Shown here: positions 1 through 6,512 of the stretch, in pieces | Layout: every line of letters begins with the position of its first letter | Position numbering within the stretch: position 1 is the stretch's first letter | NCBI GenBank assembly: GCA_900549445.1 | Contig: UROS01000131.1 | Span: 1-6,512 of the forward strand | DNA length: 6,512 nt | DNA from: an uncultured Porphyromonadaceae bacterium | Lineage (GTDB): Bacteria > Bacteroidota > Bacteroidia > Bacteroidales > Muribaculaceae | Direction of reading: 5' to 3' | Notes under the pieces: generated by a model | Database searches by the model: none | The model's input: only the letters and a program-made list of their open reading frames with translations | Told to the model about the DNA's origin: nothing | Translations under genes and position numbers: made by a program

Positions 1-489
1 ATGACCGGATGCAAAATCGACCCCTTCACCTTCAAGCAGGTGGTCACCGCCGTGCGCCACTACCTCAAACCCGAGGGAAAACCGACCGGCCTGGGAAGAA
101 AAGCAAAAGTGATATTCGACCGTCTGCTTCCCGACCTCGACCGCGCCATCCGTCGTTCGGAAACCGCACGTGCAGCTGCCGCGCGCCGCAAGGAAGCCGC
201 TAAGAAAACAACTGAAACCGAAGCTGCTGAAACCGAGGTAGCTGAAACCGAGGTAGCTGAAACCGAGGTAGCTGAAACCGAAATTCAGCCTGGACTTCCT
301 GCCGGTGCTCCGAAACCCGCTGCTTTCACTGCAAGCCGGCCATTGCCCGCAAACACTCTATCGTCTCGGTATAAGGTCGCGCACCGAAATCTTCTCGATG
401 CGGAGCGCGGCAAAGAAATAAAGCAGGAGAAGCGGAGTGCGGATCGCCATATTGAGCCATTCATGGTCAGGGATGGTTATGAGTGCTGA
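1..489 (+). CDS. Unrecognised small protein with acidic pentapeptide repeats, possibly 5'-partial
   Basis: I do not recognise this 162-residue ORF. Residues 1-65 look like a genuine folded or helical module: a hydrophobic/basic stretch (PFTFKQVVTAVRHYL), then AKVIFDRLLPDLDRAIRRSE, then an Ala/Arg/Lys-rich helix. The layout recalls the tail of phage-replication-like modules such as DUF6291, but that is only an impression. Residues 71-95 are an acidic repeat of the type A-E-T-E-V, followed by a Pro/Ala-rich linker. No signal peptide or membrane segment is visible. The ATG is at base 1, so no ribosome binding site can be seen and the true start may lie upstream. The last 44 codons (358-489) are antisense to the flippase gene and may be read-through rather than selected sequence. 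It is the only gene pointing rightward and converges on the others. Its reality is moderately supported, its C-terminus poorly. Confidence 0.45.
   Translation: MTGCKIDPFTFKQVVTAVRHYLKPEGKPTGLGRKAKVIFDRLLPDLDRAIRRSETARAAAARRKEAAKKTTETEAAETEVAETEVAETEVAETEIQPGLPAGAPKPAAFTASRPLPANTLSSRYKVAHRNLLDAERGKEIKQEKRSADRHIEPFMVRDGYEC
211..285 (+). repeat. 15-bp coding tandem repeat, about five units
   Basis: Three perfect direct copies of GCTGAAACCGAGGTA occupy 226-240, 241-255 and 256-270. They are flanked by a diverged copy before (211-225, 11 of 15 bases matching) and after (271-285, 12 of 15). The unit length is a multiple of three, so copy-number change keeps the reading frame. It encodes Ala-Glu-Thr-Glu-Val (residues 71-95 of the left-edge ORF), an acidic spacer between a basic helix and a Pro/Ala-rich linker. 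There are no spacers between units, so this is not a CRISPR. Perfect identity of the central copies suggests recent slippage expansion. Confidence 0.9.
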
Positions 490-1845
490 AAAGCCCCACA
501 GAGCCATTGCAAGGAAGAAATAGAGCGCCAGTCGGGGCACGTTGTAGCCGATAGGATACTTGGCGCGCCCCACAAAGTAACTCACGACCATCATCGTTCC
601 GTAGCAGCCGAGCGATGCCCATGCGCAGCCCATGTAGCCCATCCGTGGCACCAGTATTATGTTGAGCGCAACTACAACCGCTAATCCCATGAGCGAGAAC
701 CACGTTCCCCATATCGTCTTGTCGGTGAGCTTGTACCAGAGCGACAGGTTGAAGAATATCCCGAAGAAAAACTCCGCTATCATTATCAGCGGCACCACCC
801 GCAGTCCGCTGAAATAGGAAGGAGCAATGAAGTGCTTGAGCACGTCGAGATAGAACATCACGAAGAGGAAGATCGCCATTGCGAAAATAACGAAATACTT
901 CATGGCGTCGCGGTAGCTCTGCAGCTTGTCCTCCCCGCGCTCCTTCGACTTGGCGAAGATAAACGGTTCGTAGGCGAAGCGGAATGCCTGGATGAACATC
1001 ACCATCACTATGGCAATCTTGTAGTTCGCCCCGTAGATACCGAGCTGGGTCATCGCATCGGCCTTGTCGGTGAGCAGTTCCGGCAGCAGCAGTTTGTCGA
1101 CCGACTGATTCATGATTCCCGCCAGTCCGAGCACTAAGAGCGGCCATGAATAGCGCAGCATTTCGCGCAGAAGCCTCGTGTTGAACAGATAGGGGAATCC
1201 GCGCAGTTCCGGCAGCAGCAGCACGAGCATCAGCGCCGACGCTATGAGGTTGGCAAGGAATATGTAGCCTATGCCGAAATCAGGGTCGTAGAACCACGCT
1301 ATCCACCCCGGCGCCTGCTCCCACAGCCACGGACAGATAAGGATGAAAAAGATGTTTAGCCCGATATTGCACGCTATGTTTATGAGTTTGAGCGAAGCAA
1401 AACGCAGCGGGCGTTTGGCATAGCGCAGATAGCAGAACGGTATCGCCGTGAAAGCGTCGAGAGCGACCGTCACGGCCATCATAGCCACATACGACGTGTG
1501 GTCACCGCACTTCATGGCCACCGATATGGGGTCTAAGAATATGAACACGAGCACGAGGAAGAATGTCGACGAACCCGCAAGCGATATGAGCGACGTCGAA
1601 TAAACCTCCATCGGATCCTTGTAGCGCTCATGATTGGCAAAACGGAAGAAACCGGTCTCCATGCCGTAGGTGAGCACAATCAGCGCCAGCGCCACGATGG
1701 TATATACGTAGGTCACAACGCCATACTCCGCCTGGGCGAACTTGAATGTATAGAGCGGCACCAGACACCAGTTGAGGAAACGCCCGACTATGCTGCTGAC
1801 GCCGTAAATCGCTGTATCCTTGGCGAGGGATTTAACACTTCCCAT
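358..1845 (-). CDS. Wzx-like polysaccharide/oligosaccharide flippase (MOP superfamily)
   Basis: This is a 495-residue integral inner-membrane protein, the normal size for the MATE/MOP-superfamily flippases that move lipid-linked glycan precursors across the cytoplasmic membrane for LPS, capsule or exopolysaccharide assembly. By eye there are about 14 hydrophobic segments, near residues 12-32, 42-62, 85-105, 118-138, 150-172, 190-212, 232-250, 268-290, 315-335, 345-370, 382-400, 404-426, 436-458 and 466-482. The N-terminus (KDTAIYGVSSIVGRFLNW) is typical of the family, and the second half matches the polysaccharide-biosynthesis C-terminal domain layout. The ATG at 1845 lies 15 bp after the ruvB stop with no clear Shine-Dalgarno, so the gene is probably translated from the ruvB transcript. 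A flippase directly after ruvB is, as I recall, common in Bacteroidales. No glycosyltransferases are adjacent, so the substrate cannot be named. The stop is TAG at 358-360, and the 3' end is overlapped on the other strand. Confidence 0.9.
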   Translation of the reverse strand: MGSVKSLAKDTAIYGVSSIVGRFLNWCLVPLYTFKFAQAEYGVVTYVYTIVALALIVLTYGMETGFFRFANHERYKDPMEVYSTSLISLAGSSTFFLVLVFIFLDPISVAMKCGDHTSYVAMMAVTVALDAFTAIPFCYLRYAKRPLRFASLKLINIACNIGLNIFFILICPWLWEQAPGWIAWFYDPDFGIGYIFLANLIASALMLVLLLPELRGFPYLFNTRLLREMLRYSWPLLVLGLAGIMNQSVDKLLLPELLTDKADAMTQLGIYGANYKIAIVMVMFIQAFRFAYEPFIFAKSKERGEDKLQSYRDAMKYFVIFAMAIFLFVMFYLDVLKHFIAPSYFSGLRVVPLIMIAEFFFGIFFNLSLWYKLTDKTIWGTWFSLMGLAVVVALNIILVPRMGYMGCAWASLGCYGTMMVVSYFVGRAKYPIGYNVPRLALYFFLAMALWGFSALITIPDHEWLNMAIRTPLLLLYFFAALRIEKISVRDLIPRR

Positions 1846-1860
1846 ATATTTTGAAATTAT

Positions 1861-2892
1861 TCAGAACAACTCCGGCATGCCGCCGTTGCCGCGCTTGTGG
1901 CCCAGATGAGTATAAGCCAAAGCGGTCACTTCGCGGCCGCGGGGAGTACGGTTTATGAATCCCTCCTTTATGAGGAAAGGCTCATAGACCTCCTCGATTG
2001 TCCCGGGATCTTCACCCAGAGCCGTGGCTATCGTACCGAGTCCCACCGGTCCGCCGCCGAATTTTGTGATGATTGTGGTAAGAATCTTGTTGTCGATCTC
2101 GTCGAGACCGTATTTGTCGATGTTGAGCGCCTCGAGCGAGAAACGGGCTATTTCCGGATCTATCACCCCGGTGCCCTTCACCTGGGCGAAGTCGCGCACG
2201 CGGCGCAGCAGTGCGTTGGCTATTCGGGGCGTCCCGCGGCTGCGCAGGGCTATTTCATGAGCGGCCTCCCCGGTGCATTTCACGTTGAGGAGCTTGGCCG
2301 ACCGCAATATGATGCGCTCAAGGATCTCGTGGTCGTAATACTCCAGATGGCAGTTTATGCCGAATCGGGCGCGCAGCGGCGATGTAAGCAGACCGCTGCG
2401 GGTAGTGGCGCCGACGAGAGTGAACGGCGACAGCGACAGCTGTACCGACCTTGCGCCCGGACCCTTGTCGATCATTATGTCTATGCGGTAGTCCTCCATC
2501 GCGGAATACAGATACTCCTCCACGATGGGACTCAGACGGTGGATTTCATCGATGAAAAGCACGTCGTTCTCGCCGAGCGACGTAAGTATGCCCGCAAGAT
2601 CGCCCGGCTTGTCGAGCACCGGCCCGGAGGTTACTTTGAAATTCACCCCAAGCTCGTTGGCTATGATGCCGGCAAGGGTAGTCTTGCCGAGACCGGGAGG
2701 GCCGTGGAGAAGCAGATGGTCGAGAGCCTCGTGGCGAAGCCTTGCGGCCGCCACAAACACTTTCAGATTCTCGACAATCTTGTCCTGACCTCTGAAAGAG
2801 TCGAACTCCGACGGGCGAAGCGCCTTCTCTATCTCGCGCTCACGCTCCGGAGCCGCCCCCGCGGCACTACGTATGTCAAAATCGTCGTTCAT
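1861..2892 (-). CDS. ruvB: Holliday junction branch-migration DNA helicase RuvB
   Basis: RuvB is the AAA+ hexameric motor that, with RuvA, drives branch migration of Holliday junctions in recombinational repair; RuvC then resolves them. The 343-residue protein has the usual length and all hallmarks: the N-terminal RPSEFDSFRGQ motif (residues 26-36), Walker A GPPGLGKT (64-71), Walker B FIDEIH (113-118), sensor 1/arginine-finger region GATTRSGLLTSPLRARFG (161-178; R174 or R176 is the finger), sensor 2 GTPRIAN (220-226), and the C-terminal winged-helix DNA-binding domain with RTPRGR (316-321). I chose the ATG at 2892 (MNDDFDIRS). A purine-rich AGAAAGGA sits 8 bases upstream, and the longer in-frame TTG start at 2916 falls inside a promoter element. 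No ruvA or ruvC is adjacent, which is usual in Bacteroidota. The gene is followed after 15 bp by the flippase gene. Confidence 0.98.
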   Translation of the reverse strand: MNDDFDIRSAAGAAPEREREIEKALRPSEFDSFRGQDKIVENLKVFVAAARLRHEALDHLLLHGPPGLGKTTLAGIIANELGVNFKVTSGPVLDKPGDLAGILTSLGENDVLFIDEIHRLSPIVEEYLYSAMEDYRIDIMIDKGPGARSVQLSLSPFTLVGATTRSGLLTSPLRARFGINCHLEYYDHEILERIILRSAKLLNVKCTGEAAHEIALRSRGTPRIANALLRRVRDFAQVKGTGVIDPEIARFSLEALNIDKYGLDEIDNKILTTIITKFGGGPVGLGTIATALGEDPGTIEEVYEPFLIKEGFINRTPRGREVTALAYTHLGHKRGNGGMPELF

Positions 2893-2900
2893 TCCGGATT

Positions 2901-2908
2901 TCCTTTCT
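2901..2908 (-). promoter_or_regulatory. Purine-rich ribosome binding site of ruvB
   Basis: Read on the minus strand the bases are AGAAAGGA, with eight bases between them and the ATG at 2892. This is the clearest Shine-Dalgarno-like sequence in the window. It supports ATG 2892 over the upstream TTG at 2916, which would put this element inside the coding region. Confidence 0.55.
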
Positions 2909-2913
2909 TTCTG

Positions 2914-2945
2914 CAAATTTACTCAAAACCCACGAGAAAATAAAA
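2914..2945 (-). promoter_or_regulatory. Bacteroidota-type promoter for ruvB
   Basis: On the minus strand, 2921-2914 reads TAAATTTG, an exact match to the Bacteroidota primary-sigma -7 consensus TAnnTTTG. Twenty bases upstream of it, 2945-2942 reads TTTT, a three-of-four match to the -33 element TTTG, in an AT-rich stretch (TTTTATTTTC). The expected transcription start would leave a leader of roughly 15-18 nt before the ATG at 2892, just enough for the purine-rich ribosome binding site. This would give ruvB and the flippase gene a promoter independent of the upstream ATPase and GH115 genes. The -33 match is weak, so the call rests on the -7 element, its position and the lower GC of the spacer. 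Confidence 0.5.
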
Positions 2946-2961
2946 TGTCTGACGGCGGTCA

Positions 2962-4383
2962 TTAATGTTTGCTCAGGCGTTTGGTGAGGGATACGGAGGC
3001 GGGGATTTCGCGGTCGTAGTGGCTGACGAAGATGAGGGTGATTCCGTTGCGGCTGACCAGAAGGTCGGTAAGACGGCGTACACGCTCTTTCGCAGCGGCG
3101 TCGAGTCCGTGGAGAGGTTCGTCGAGAATCAGCAGTTCGGGCTGGCGTATGAACGTGCGCGCAAGCAGCACGAGGCGCTGCTCGCCTGACGACAAGTCCC
3201 GGAATCCGCGCTCCGCAAGGTGGCCGATTCCAAAGAGGCCGAGCCATTTGCGCGCCTCGCCGAGTTCCTCGGGTGTAGGCCGGCGGTAGAGCGAAAGGGC
3301 ATTGCGCAGACCTGTCGACACGATGGAGACGACCGGGTCGTCAGAACTGAAATATAGCTGCATCTCGGGACACACGTAGCCTATGCGGTCTTTTATTTCC
3401 CAAATGCTCTCTCCGGTGCCGCGGCGGCGGTCGAAAAGGGTGATTCGGTTTGCATAAGCCTGCGGATGGTCGGCGCATACCAGACTCAGGAGCAATGATT
3501 TCCCGGAGCCGTTCGGGCCGGTCAACGCCCAGCGTTCGCCTCGGCGCACCGTCCAGTCGAGACCTTCGAGAATCACGTTCCCGCCATAACGCAGATGTCC
3601 GTCGGCAATGGAGAACGCCACCTCAAAGCCACCCTTTCCGGGGCGGAGCGGAGGGAGGTCGGATTCATTGATTTCCGTTTCCTGCGCCACAGGGCGGCTG
3701 CGGAAAGCTTCTATCTCCTCTCGGGCGGTGATTATCCCTGCCACGGCACGGGATTCTACACGCAGAACCGACATAGCATAGCCGGGCACATCGGCAGCTT
3801 CGCAGAGCAGCATCACTATATCGGTTCCGGCCGCAACGACTGCCTGCAGAGCGCGGTCGAGTTCCGAACGCGAGGCGGCATCGAGTCCTATATAGGGATT
3901 GTCGAGTACCAGAATGTCGGGCCGTTCTATGAGCGCATTGATAACGAGAAGCTTGCGCAGTTCTCCGCTCGAAAGATAGTTCACCCGTTTTGATTCGGCG
4001 CCATGGAGAGCGAATGCATCGCAAAGCTCCCTCCATCGTCCTGAATCCGTCCTTGCCCCCATGATTTCCTGAACGGTGGGCACCAGGTCGTTGGCGGTCG
4101 ATTCAAGGCGCTGGTCGTGGCGCGTTACGTCGATTCCGGTAAGCGAATGGATATCGGTGAACGTGAGCATCCTCACCTTGGCGTCGGGCTTGCCGTAGTC
4201 GATTCTGTTGCCGAATCCGTAGCGGCCCTTCGCCACCACCTGCCCCACGGTACTCTTTCCGGAACCATTGGGTCCGACAACCGCACACACTCCCCGCGGC
4301 ACCTCTACAGGCACGGGATTCTCCACTGCCACACCTCCGAACGTAATCCGGGGACTGACGAACCTTATCATAAAATCCTGCAT
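2962..4383 (-). CDS. Tandem (duplicated) ABC ATPase, ModF/PhrA-like
   Basis: This 473-residue soluble protein has two fused ABC ATPase domains and no membrane segment, the layout and size of ModF/PhrA-type proteins. Their cellular role is poorly defined; the molybdate and photorepair names are historical. NBD1 has Walker A GPNGSGKST (37-45), signature LSSGE (137-141), Walker B LVLDN (158-162) and D-loop GLD (166-168). NBD2 has Walker A GPNGSGKSL (289-297), signature LSSGE (397-401), Walker B LLILDE (417-422), D-loop GLD (426-428) and the switch histidine in VSHYD (H455). NBD1 has Asn162 where the catalytic Glu is expected, and no His in the matching switch position (MLLCEAADVP), so one of the two composite sites is probably slow or inactive. 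No permease or molybdate gene is nearby. Start ATG 4383 is the longest. ATG 4371 (MIRFVSPR) is also plausible and has AGGA four bases upstream. A 31-bp gap separates it from the GH115 gene, so co-transcription is possible. Confidence 0.88.
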   Translation of the reverse strand: MQDFMIRFVSPRITFGGVAVENPVPVEVPRGVCAVVGPNGSGKSTVGQVVAKGRYGFGNRIDYGKPDAKVRMLTFTDIHSLTGIDVTRHDQRLESTANDLVPTVQEIMGARTDSGRWRELCDAFALHGAESKRVNYLSSGELRKLLVINALIERPDILVLDNPYIGLDAASRSELDRALQAVVAAGTDIVMLLCEAADVPGYAMSVLRVESRAVAGIITAREEIEAFRSRPVAQETEINESDLPPLRPGKGGFEVAFSIADGHLRYGGNVILEGLDWTVRRGERWALTGPNGSGKSLLLSLVCADHPQAYANRITLFDRRRGTGESIWEIKDRIGYVCPEMQLYFSSDDPVVSIVSTGLRNALSLYRRPTPEELGEARKWLGLFGIGHLAERGFRDLSSGEQRLVLLARTFIRQPELLILDEPLHGLDAAAKERVRRLTDLLVSRNGITLIFVSHYDREIPASVSLTKRLSKH

Positions 4384-4414
4384 ACCGTTAAAACGAAAGG
4401 AACAGAGGATTATT

Positions 4415-6490
4415 TTAACGGGCTACGGGAGATTCCTCCATGAAGAGGAAAGAACGCGGGTTGTAACCTCCGAGGTCGACAACGATTTTCTCGAAAACCA
4501 CACCGGGGTCGAGCGGACGGAGCGTCACGGTGTGGCGCCCTGCTCCAATGCCGGGGAATACGATGCATTTTTCCACAACACGGCGTGCCACGGTAGGATA
4601 AAACACCTCGTAGATGTTTTCGGGACGCTCGTCGAGGTTATGGTTGAAGCTCACAATCTGCTCTTCGCCGCCGTCAATGCTCACACCGTAGCGATGACCA
4701 CCCTTGTTGGCGAAAGCGAGGGTTGACTTGGTAATAACGTGAATGCGTAGCGAATCGGCGGGAGTAATGGTGTTTATGGCGTAGGTGAGGGAGGCGTTTC
4801 CGACGGGAACGGTGTAGGGCATGAGCGCTACACCTCCGAGCGTGCGGCCCATATGGGGAATCACTGTCCATTCAGCTCCCGGAACACCCGCGGCGCTGAA
4901 AAAGTTCGGAGCCTCAACGGCTACCACGCCATCTTTCTCAGTGGCAGTGAAGCCGCCCCGGGTACCTTCTGCCACGAATTCGAGAGGGGGCAGGACGTCG
5001 GCGGCAAAATCGTCGTTCCACGACGTATAGCCGATATGCTTCTGAGTCATCATGCCGCGCCATTTGCCGCCGGCGATGTCGTTGTTGTAGGAGGCCATGA
5101 GCAGAGAGTCGCGTCGGAATGCCTTTCTGGCATCGGCTGCCGCTGCGTTTGCGCGGGGATCGCCCGCTGCGGTATACCGGCGGTTGAGCGCCACGTTGTA
5201 GTACATGTCGTAGAGGTTCGCCATCGCCTGTACGGGGAAGAGAATCAGCTCGCTGTAGGCGTCGCGCGCTTCGGAAGGAAGGGAGAGATACTGACGCAGG
5301 GCGCGTGTCTCGAGAGTAAAATATTCATCGCGCACGTGGCGCCACTCGCCGCTCGCGAGGTCGTAGGTGGAGGCATCGAGCATCTCAGCAGTGGAGCGTC
5401 CGGCATACTTGCAGCAGAGATTCAGGATTTCGGCAGCCTCAGGAGCCTGGGAGGTACCGAAAATCTGCGAGCAGAAACCGAGAGTATGGTCAAGGAGATT
5501 CGCGGCGGTATAGCGGCGGGGGTTCCACGCCATGTCGAGAAACAGAGTGATGGGGTATTCCATCGGCTTGAGGTCGCCCACGTTAAGAATCCACAACCGG
5601 TCAACGCCGTAATCGTAGGTGAGCTGCAGCTGCTCCCACATATTCTGCACGGGAGTGGCGTTGAGCCACTTGGAGTTGCGCGGAGCACCTACGTAGTCCA
5701 CGTGGTAATACATGCCCCAGCCGCCGGGATGGAGGCGTTCCTTTGCATCGGGGAGCCGGCGCACGTTGCCCCAGTTGTCGTCGCAGAGCAGCATGGTCAC
5801 ATCGTCGGGCACACGCATGCCTTTGTCGTAATAGTCAAGCACTTCCTTATAGAGCGCCCACACCTGCGGCACCTCTTTCGCCTTTTTCCCGGAATGGCGG
5901 CCTATTATCTTCCGCTGTTCGGCCACTATTTTCTCCATGAGAGCCACGTCGGCCTCCTCGCTCATAGCCTCGTCGCCGTCGCCACGCATACCGATTGTCA
6001 CTACATCCTCCGTACCCTTCATACGGTCGATTCCTTCGGCGAAAAACTTGTCGAGAACGGCCTTGTTTGTAGCGTAGTTCCAGGCTCCGTAGTCTTTGCG
6101 ATGGCGCGCCCACTCCTGATGGTTGCGTGCCATAGGCTCATGGTGGGAGGTGCCCATAATGACGCCCATTTTGCTCATTGTGGGCGAGTTGAGGGGGTCG
6201 TCGGCATAAAAAGCCCATCCCCACATGGCCGGCCATAGGAAATTGCCCCGGAGCCGGAGAATCAGCTCGCCCACACGGCTGTAGAAGCGGTGGTCGCCGT
6301 AGTCGGTGCCGTAGGTATTTTTCACCCACGAAGTGAGGCAAGGAGCCTCGTCGTTAAGGAAAATTCCGCGGTAGCGGACGGCGGGTTCGCCGGCGGTGTA
6401 GTTTCCCCGGCTGATGGAAATATCGGAGCGGTGAACGACCGGTGCGTCGGCCCAGTCGTACCAGGGCGAGACGCCGAGCTGCTCCGACAG
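4415..6490 (-). CDS. Glycoside hydrolase family 115 protein (xylan alpha-1,2-glucuronidase-like), 5'-truncated
   Basis: GH115 enzymes remove (4-O-methyl-)glucuronic acid side chains from glucuronoxylan, and some act on arabinogalactan; they are normally exported to the periplasm or cell surface. The 691 real codons show the family pattern in order: RYRGIFLNDEAPCLTSW (about residues 44-60), LILRLRGNFLWPAMW (81-95), GVIMGTSHHEPMARNHQEW (114-132), IGMRGDGDEAM (171-181), LLCDDNWGNVRRLP (239-252), GGWGMYYHVDYVGAP (261-275) and LNVGDLKPMEYP (307-318). An all-helical region follows, then a C-terminal beta-rich GH115 accessory domain (about 520-690). Numbering counts five adapter-derived residues before the true sequence. 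Family members usually run 800 residues or more, so the signal peptide and at least 100-150 N-terminal residues are missing beyond the window. The apparent GTG start at 6505 lies in adapter sequence and is false. The stop is TAA at 4415-4417. No SusC/SusD or other xylanolytic gene is visible, so the substrate remains an inference. Confidence 0.93.
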   Translation of the reverse strand: MSEQLGVSPWYDWADAPVVHRSDISISRGNYTAGEPAVRYRGIFLNDEAPCLTSWVKNTYGTDYGDHRFYSRVGELILRLRGNFLWPAMWGWAFYADDPLNSPTMSKMGVIMGTSHHEPMARNHQEWARHRKDYGAWNYATNKAVLDKFFAEGIDRMKGTEDVVTIGMRGDGDEAMSEEADVALMEKIVAEQRKIIGRHSGKKAKEVPQVWALYKEVLDYYDKGMRVPDDVTMLLCDDNWGNVRRLPDAKERLHPGGWGMYYHVDYVGAPRNSKWLNATPVQNMWEQLQLTYDYGVDRLWILNVGDLKPMEYPITLFLDMAWNPRRYTAANLLDHTLGFCSQIFGTSQAPEAAEILNLCCKYAGRSTAEMLDASTYDLASGEWRHVRDEYFTLETRALRQYLSLPSEARDAYSELILFPVQAMANLYDMYYNVALNRRYTAAGDPRANAAAADARKAFRRDSLLMASYNNDIAGGKWRGMMTQKHIGYTSWNDDFAADVLPPLEFVAEGTRGGFTATEKDGVVAVEAPNFFSAAGVPGAEWTVIPHMGRTLGGVALMPYTVPVGNASLTYAINTITPADSLRIHVITKSTLAFANKGGHRYGVSIDGGEEQIVSFNHNLDERPENIYEVFYPTVARRVVEKCIVFPGIGAGRHTVTLRPLDPGVVFEKIVVDLGGYNPRSFLFMEESPVAR

Positions 6491-6512
6491 CTGTCTCTTA
6501 TACACATCTGAC
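6491..6512. other. Sequencing-adapter remnant (Nextera/Tn5 mosaic end), not genomic
   Basis: Bases 6491-6509 read CTGTCTCTTATACACATCT, the exact 19-bp reverse complement of the Tn5 mosaic end used in Nextera libraries. The next three bases, GAC, match the continuation of the Nextera read-2 (i5-side) adapter. The translations across it (MYKRQ, MCIRDS and LSLIHI in different frames) are the false termini such remnants produce at contig ends. Genomic sequence therefore stops at about 6490. Confidence 0.97.

Noticed and set aside
211..285. Short direct repeats considered as a CRISPR array
   Set aside because: The units are contiguous with no spacers, only 15 bp long, and in frame within an ORF.
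2890..2916. TTG start at 2916 giving a 351-residue RuvB
   Set aside because: The extension overlaps a promoter -7 element and the likely ribosome binding site. RuvB proteins normally begin close to the MNDDFDIRS segment.
1897..2943. Plus-strand open frame (348 codons) antisense to ruvB
   Set aside because: It mirrors the ruvB coding region almost exactly and shows no recognisable motif, whereas every RuvB motif is intact on the minus strand.
2944..2961. Possible terminator hairpin after the ABC ATPase gene (minus strand TGAC-CGCC-GTCA followed by T-rich sequence)
   Set aside because: The stem is only four base pairs, and the T-rich stretch is interrupted and better explained as promoter upstream sequence. 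It is too weak to call.
4853..6238. Long plus-strand open frame (461 codons) antisense to the GH115 gene
   Set aside because: The minus strand carries continuous, recognisable GH115 motifs across the same bases. The plus-strand translation is rich in His, Val and Arg with no domain, as expected from codon bias in a GC-rich gene.
6486..6495. Perfect inverted repeat GACAG/CTGTC resembling an operator or transposon end
   Set aside because: Its right half is library adapter, so the symmetry is a junction artefact and not a site in the genome.

Overview
This looks like the end of a contig from a GC-rich Bacteroidales bacterium, probably a gut lineage such as Muribaculaceae or Alistipes. Three things point there: a RuvB followed directly by a 14-TM polysaccharide flippase, a GH115 glycoside hydrolase of the Bacteroidota xylan-degrader type, and a TAnnTTTG (-7) promoter element of the Bacteroidota sigma factor in front of ruvB. 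The assignment is inferred from gene content and was not tested by a database search.

Layout, following the minus strand from the right. Positions 6491-6512 are not biological: they are the Nextera/Tn5 mosaic-end adapter. Next comes a 5'-truncated GH115 alpha-glucuronidase-like gene (4415-6490). After a 31-bp gap there is a stand-alone tandem ABC ATPase of the ModF/PhrA type (2962-4383). A 69-bp spacer with a promoter follows, then ruvB (1861-2892), and 15 bp later an oligosaccharide flippase (358-1845). All four genes run leftward. GH115 and the ATPase may be co-transcribed. ruvB and the flippase look like a second unit with its own promoter. The only plus-strand candidate is a short unrecognised ORF at the left edge (1-489). 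It carries an in-frame 15-bp tandem repeat, and its last 132 bases lie antisense to the flippase 3' end.

Functionally the window mixes housekeeping (Holliday-junction branch migration), envelope glycan export and plant or host glycan degradation. I do not see a coherent new system, defence island, mobile element, RNA gene or CRISPR. The points worth a second look are the adapter remnant, which creates a false N-terminus in the GH115 gene, the asymmetric degeneration of the first ATPase half of the ABC protein, and the repeat-bearing ORF with its antisense tail.
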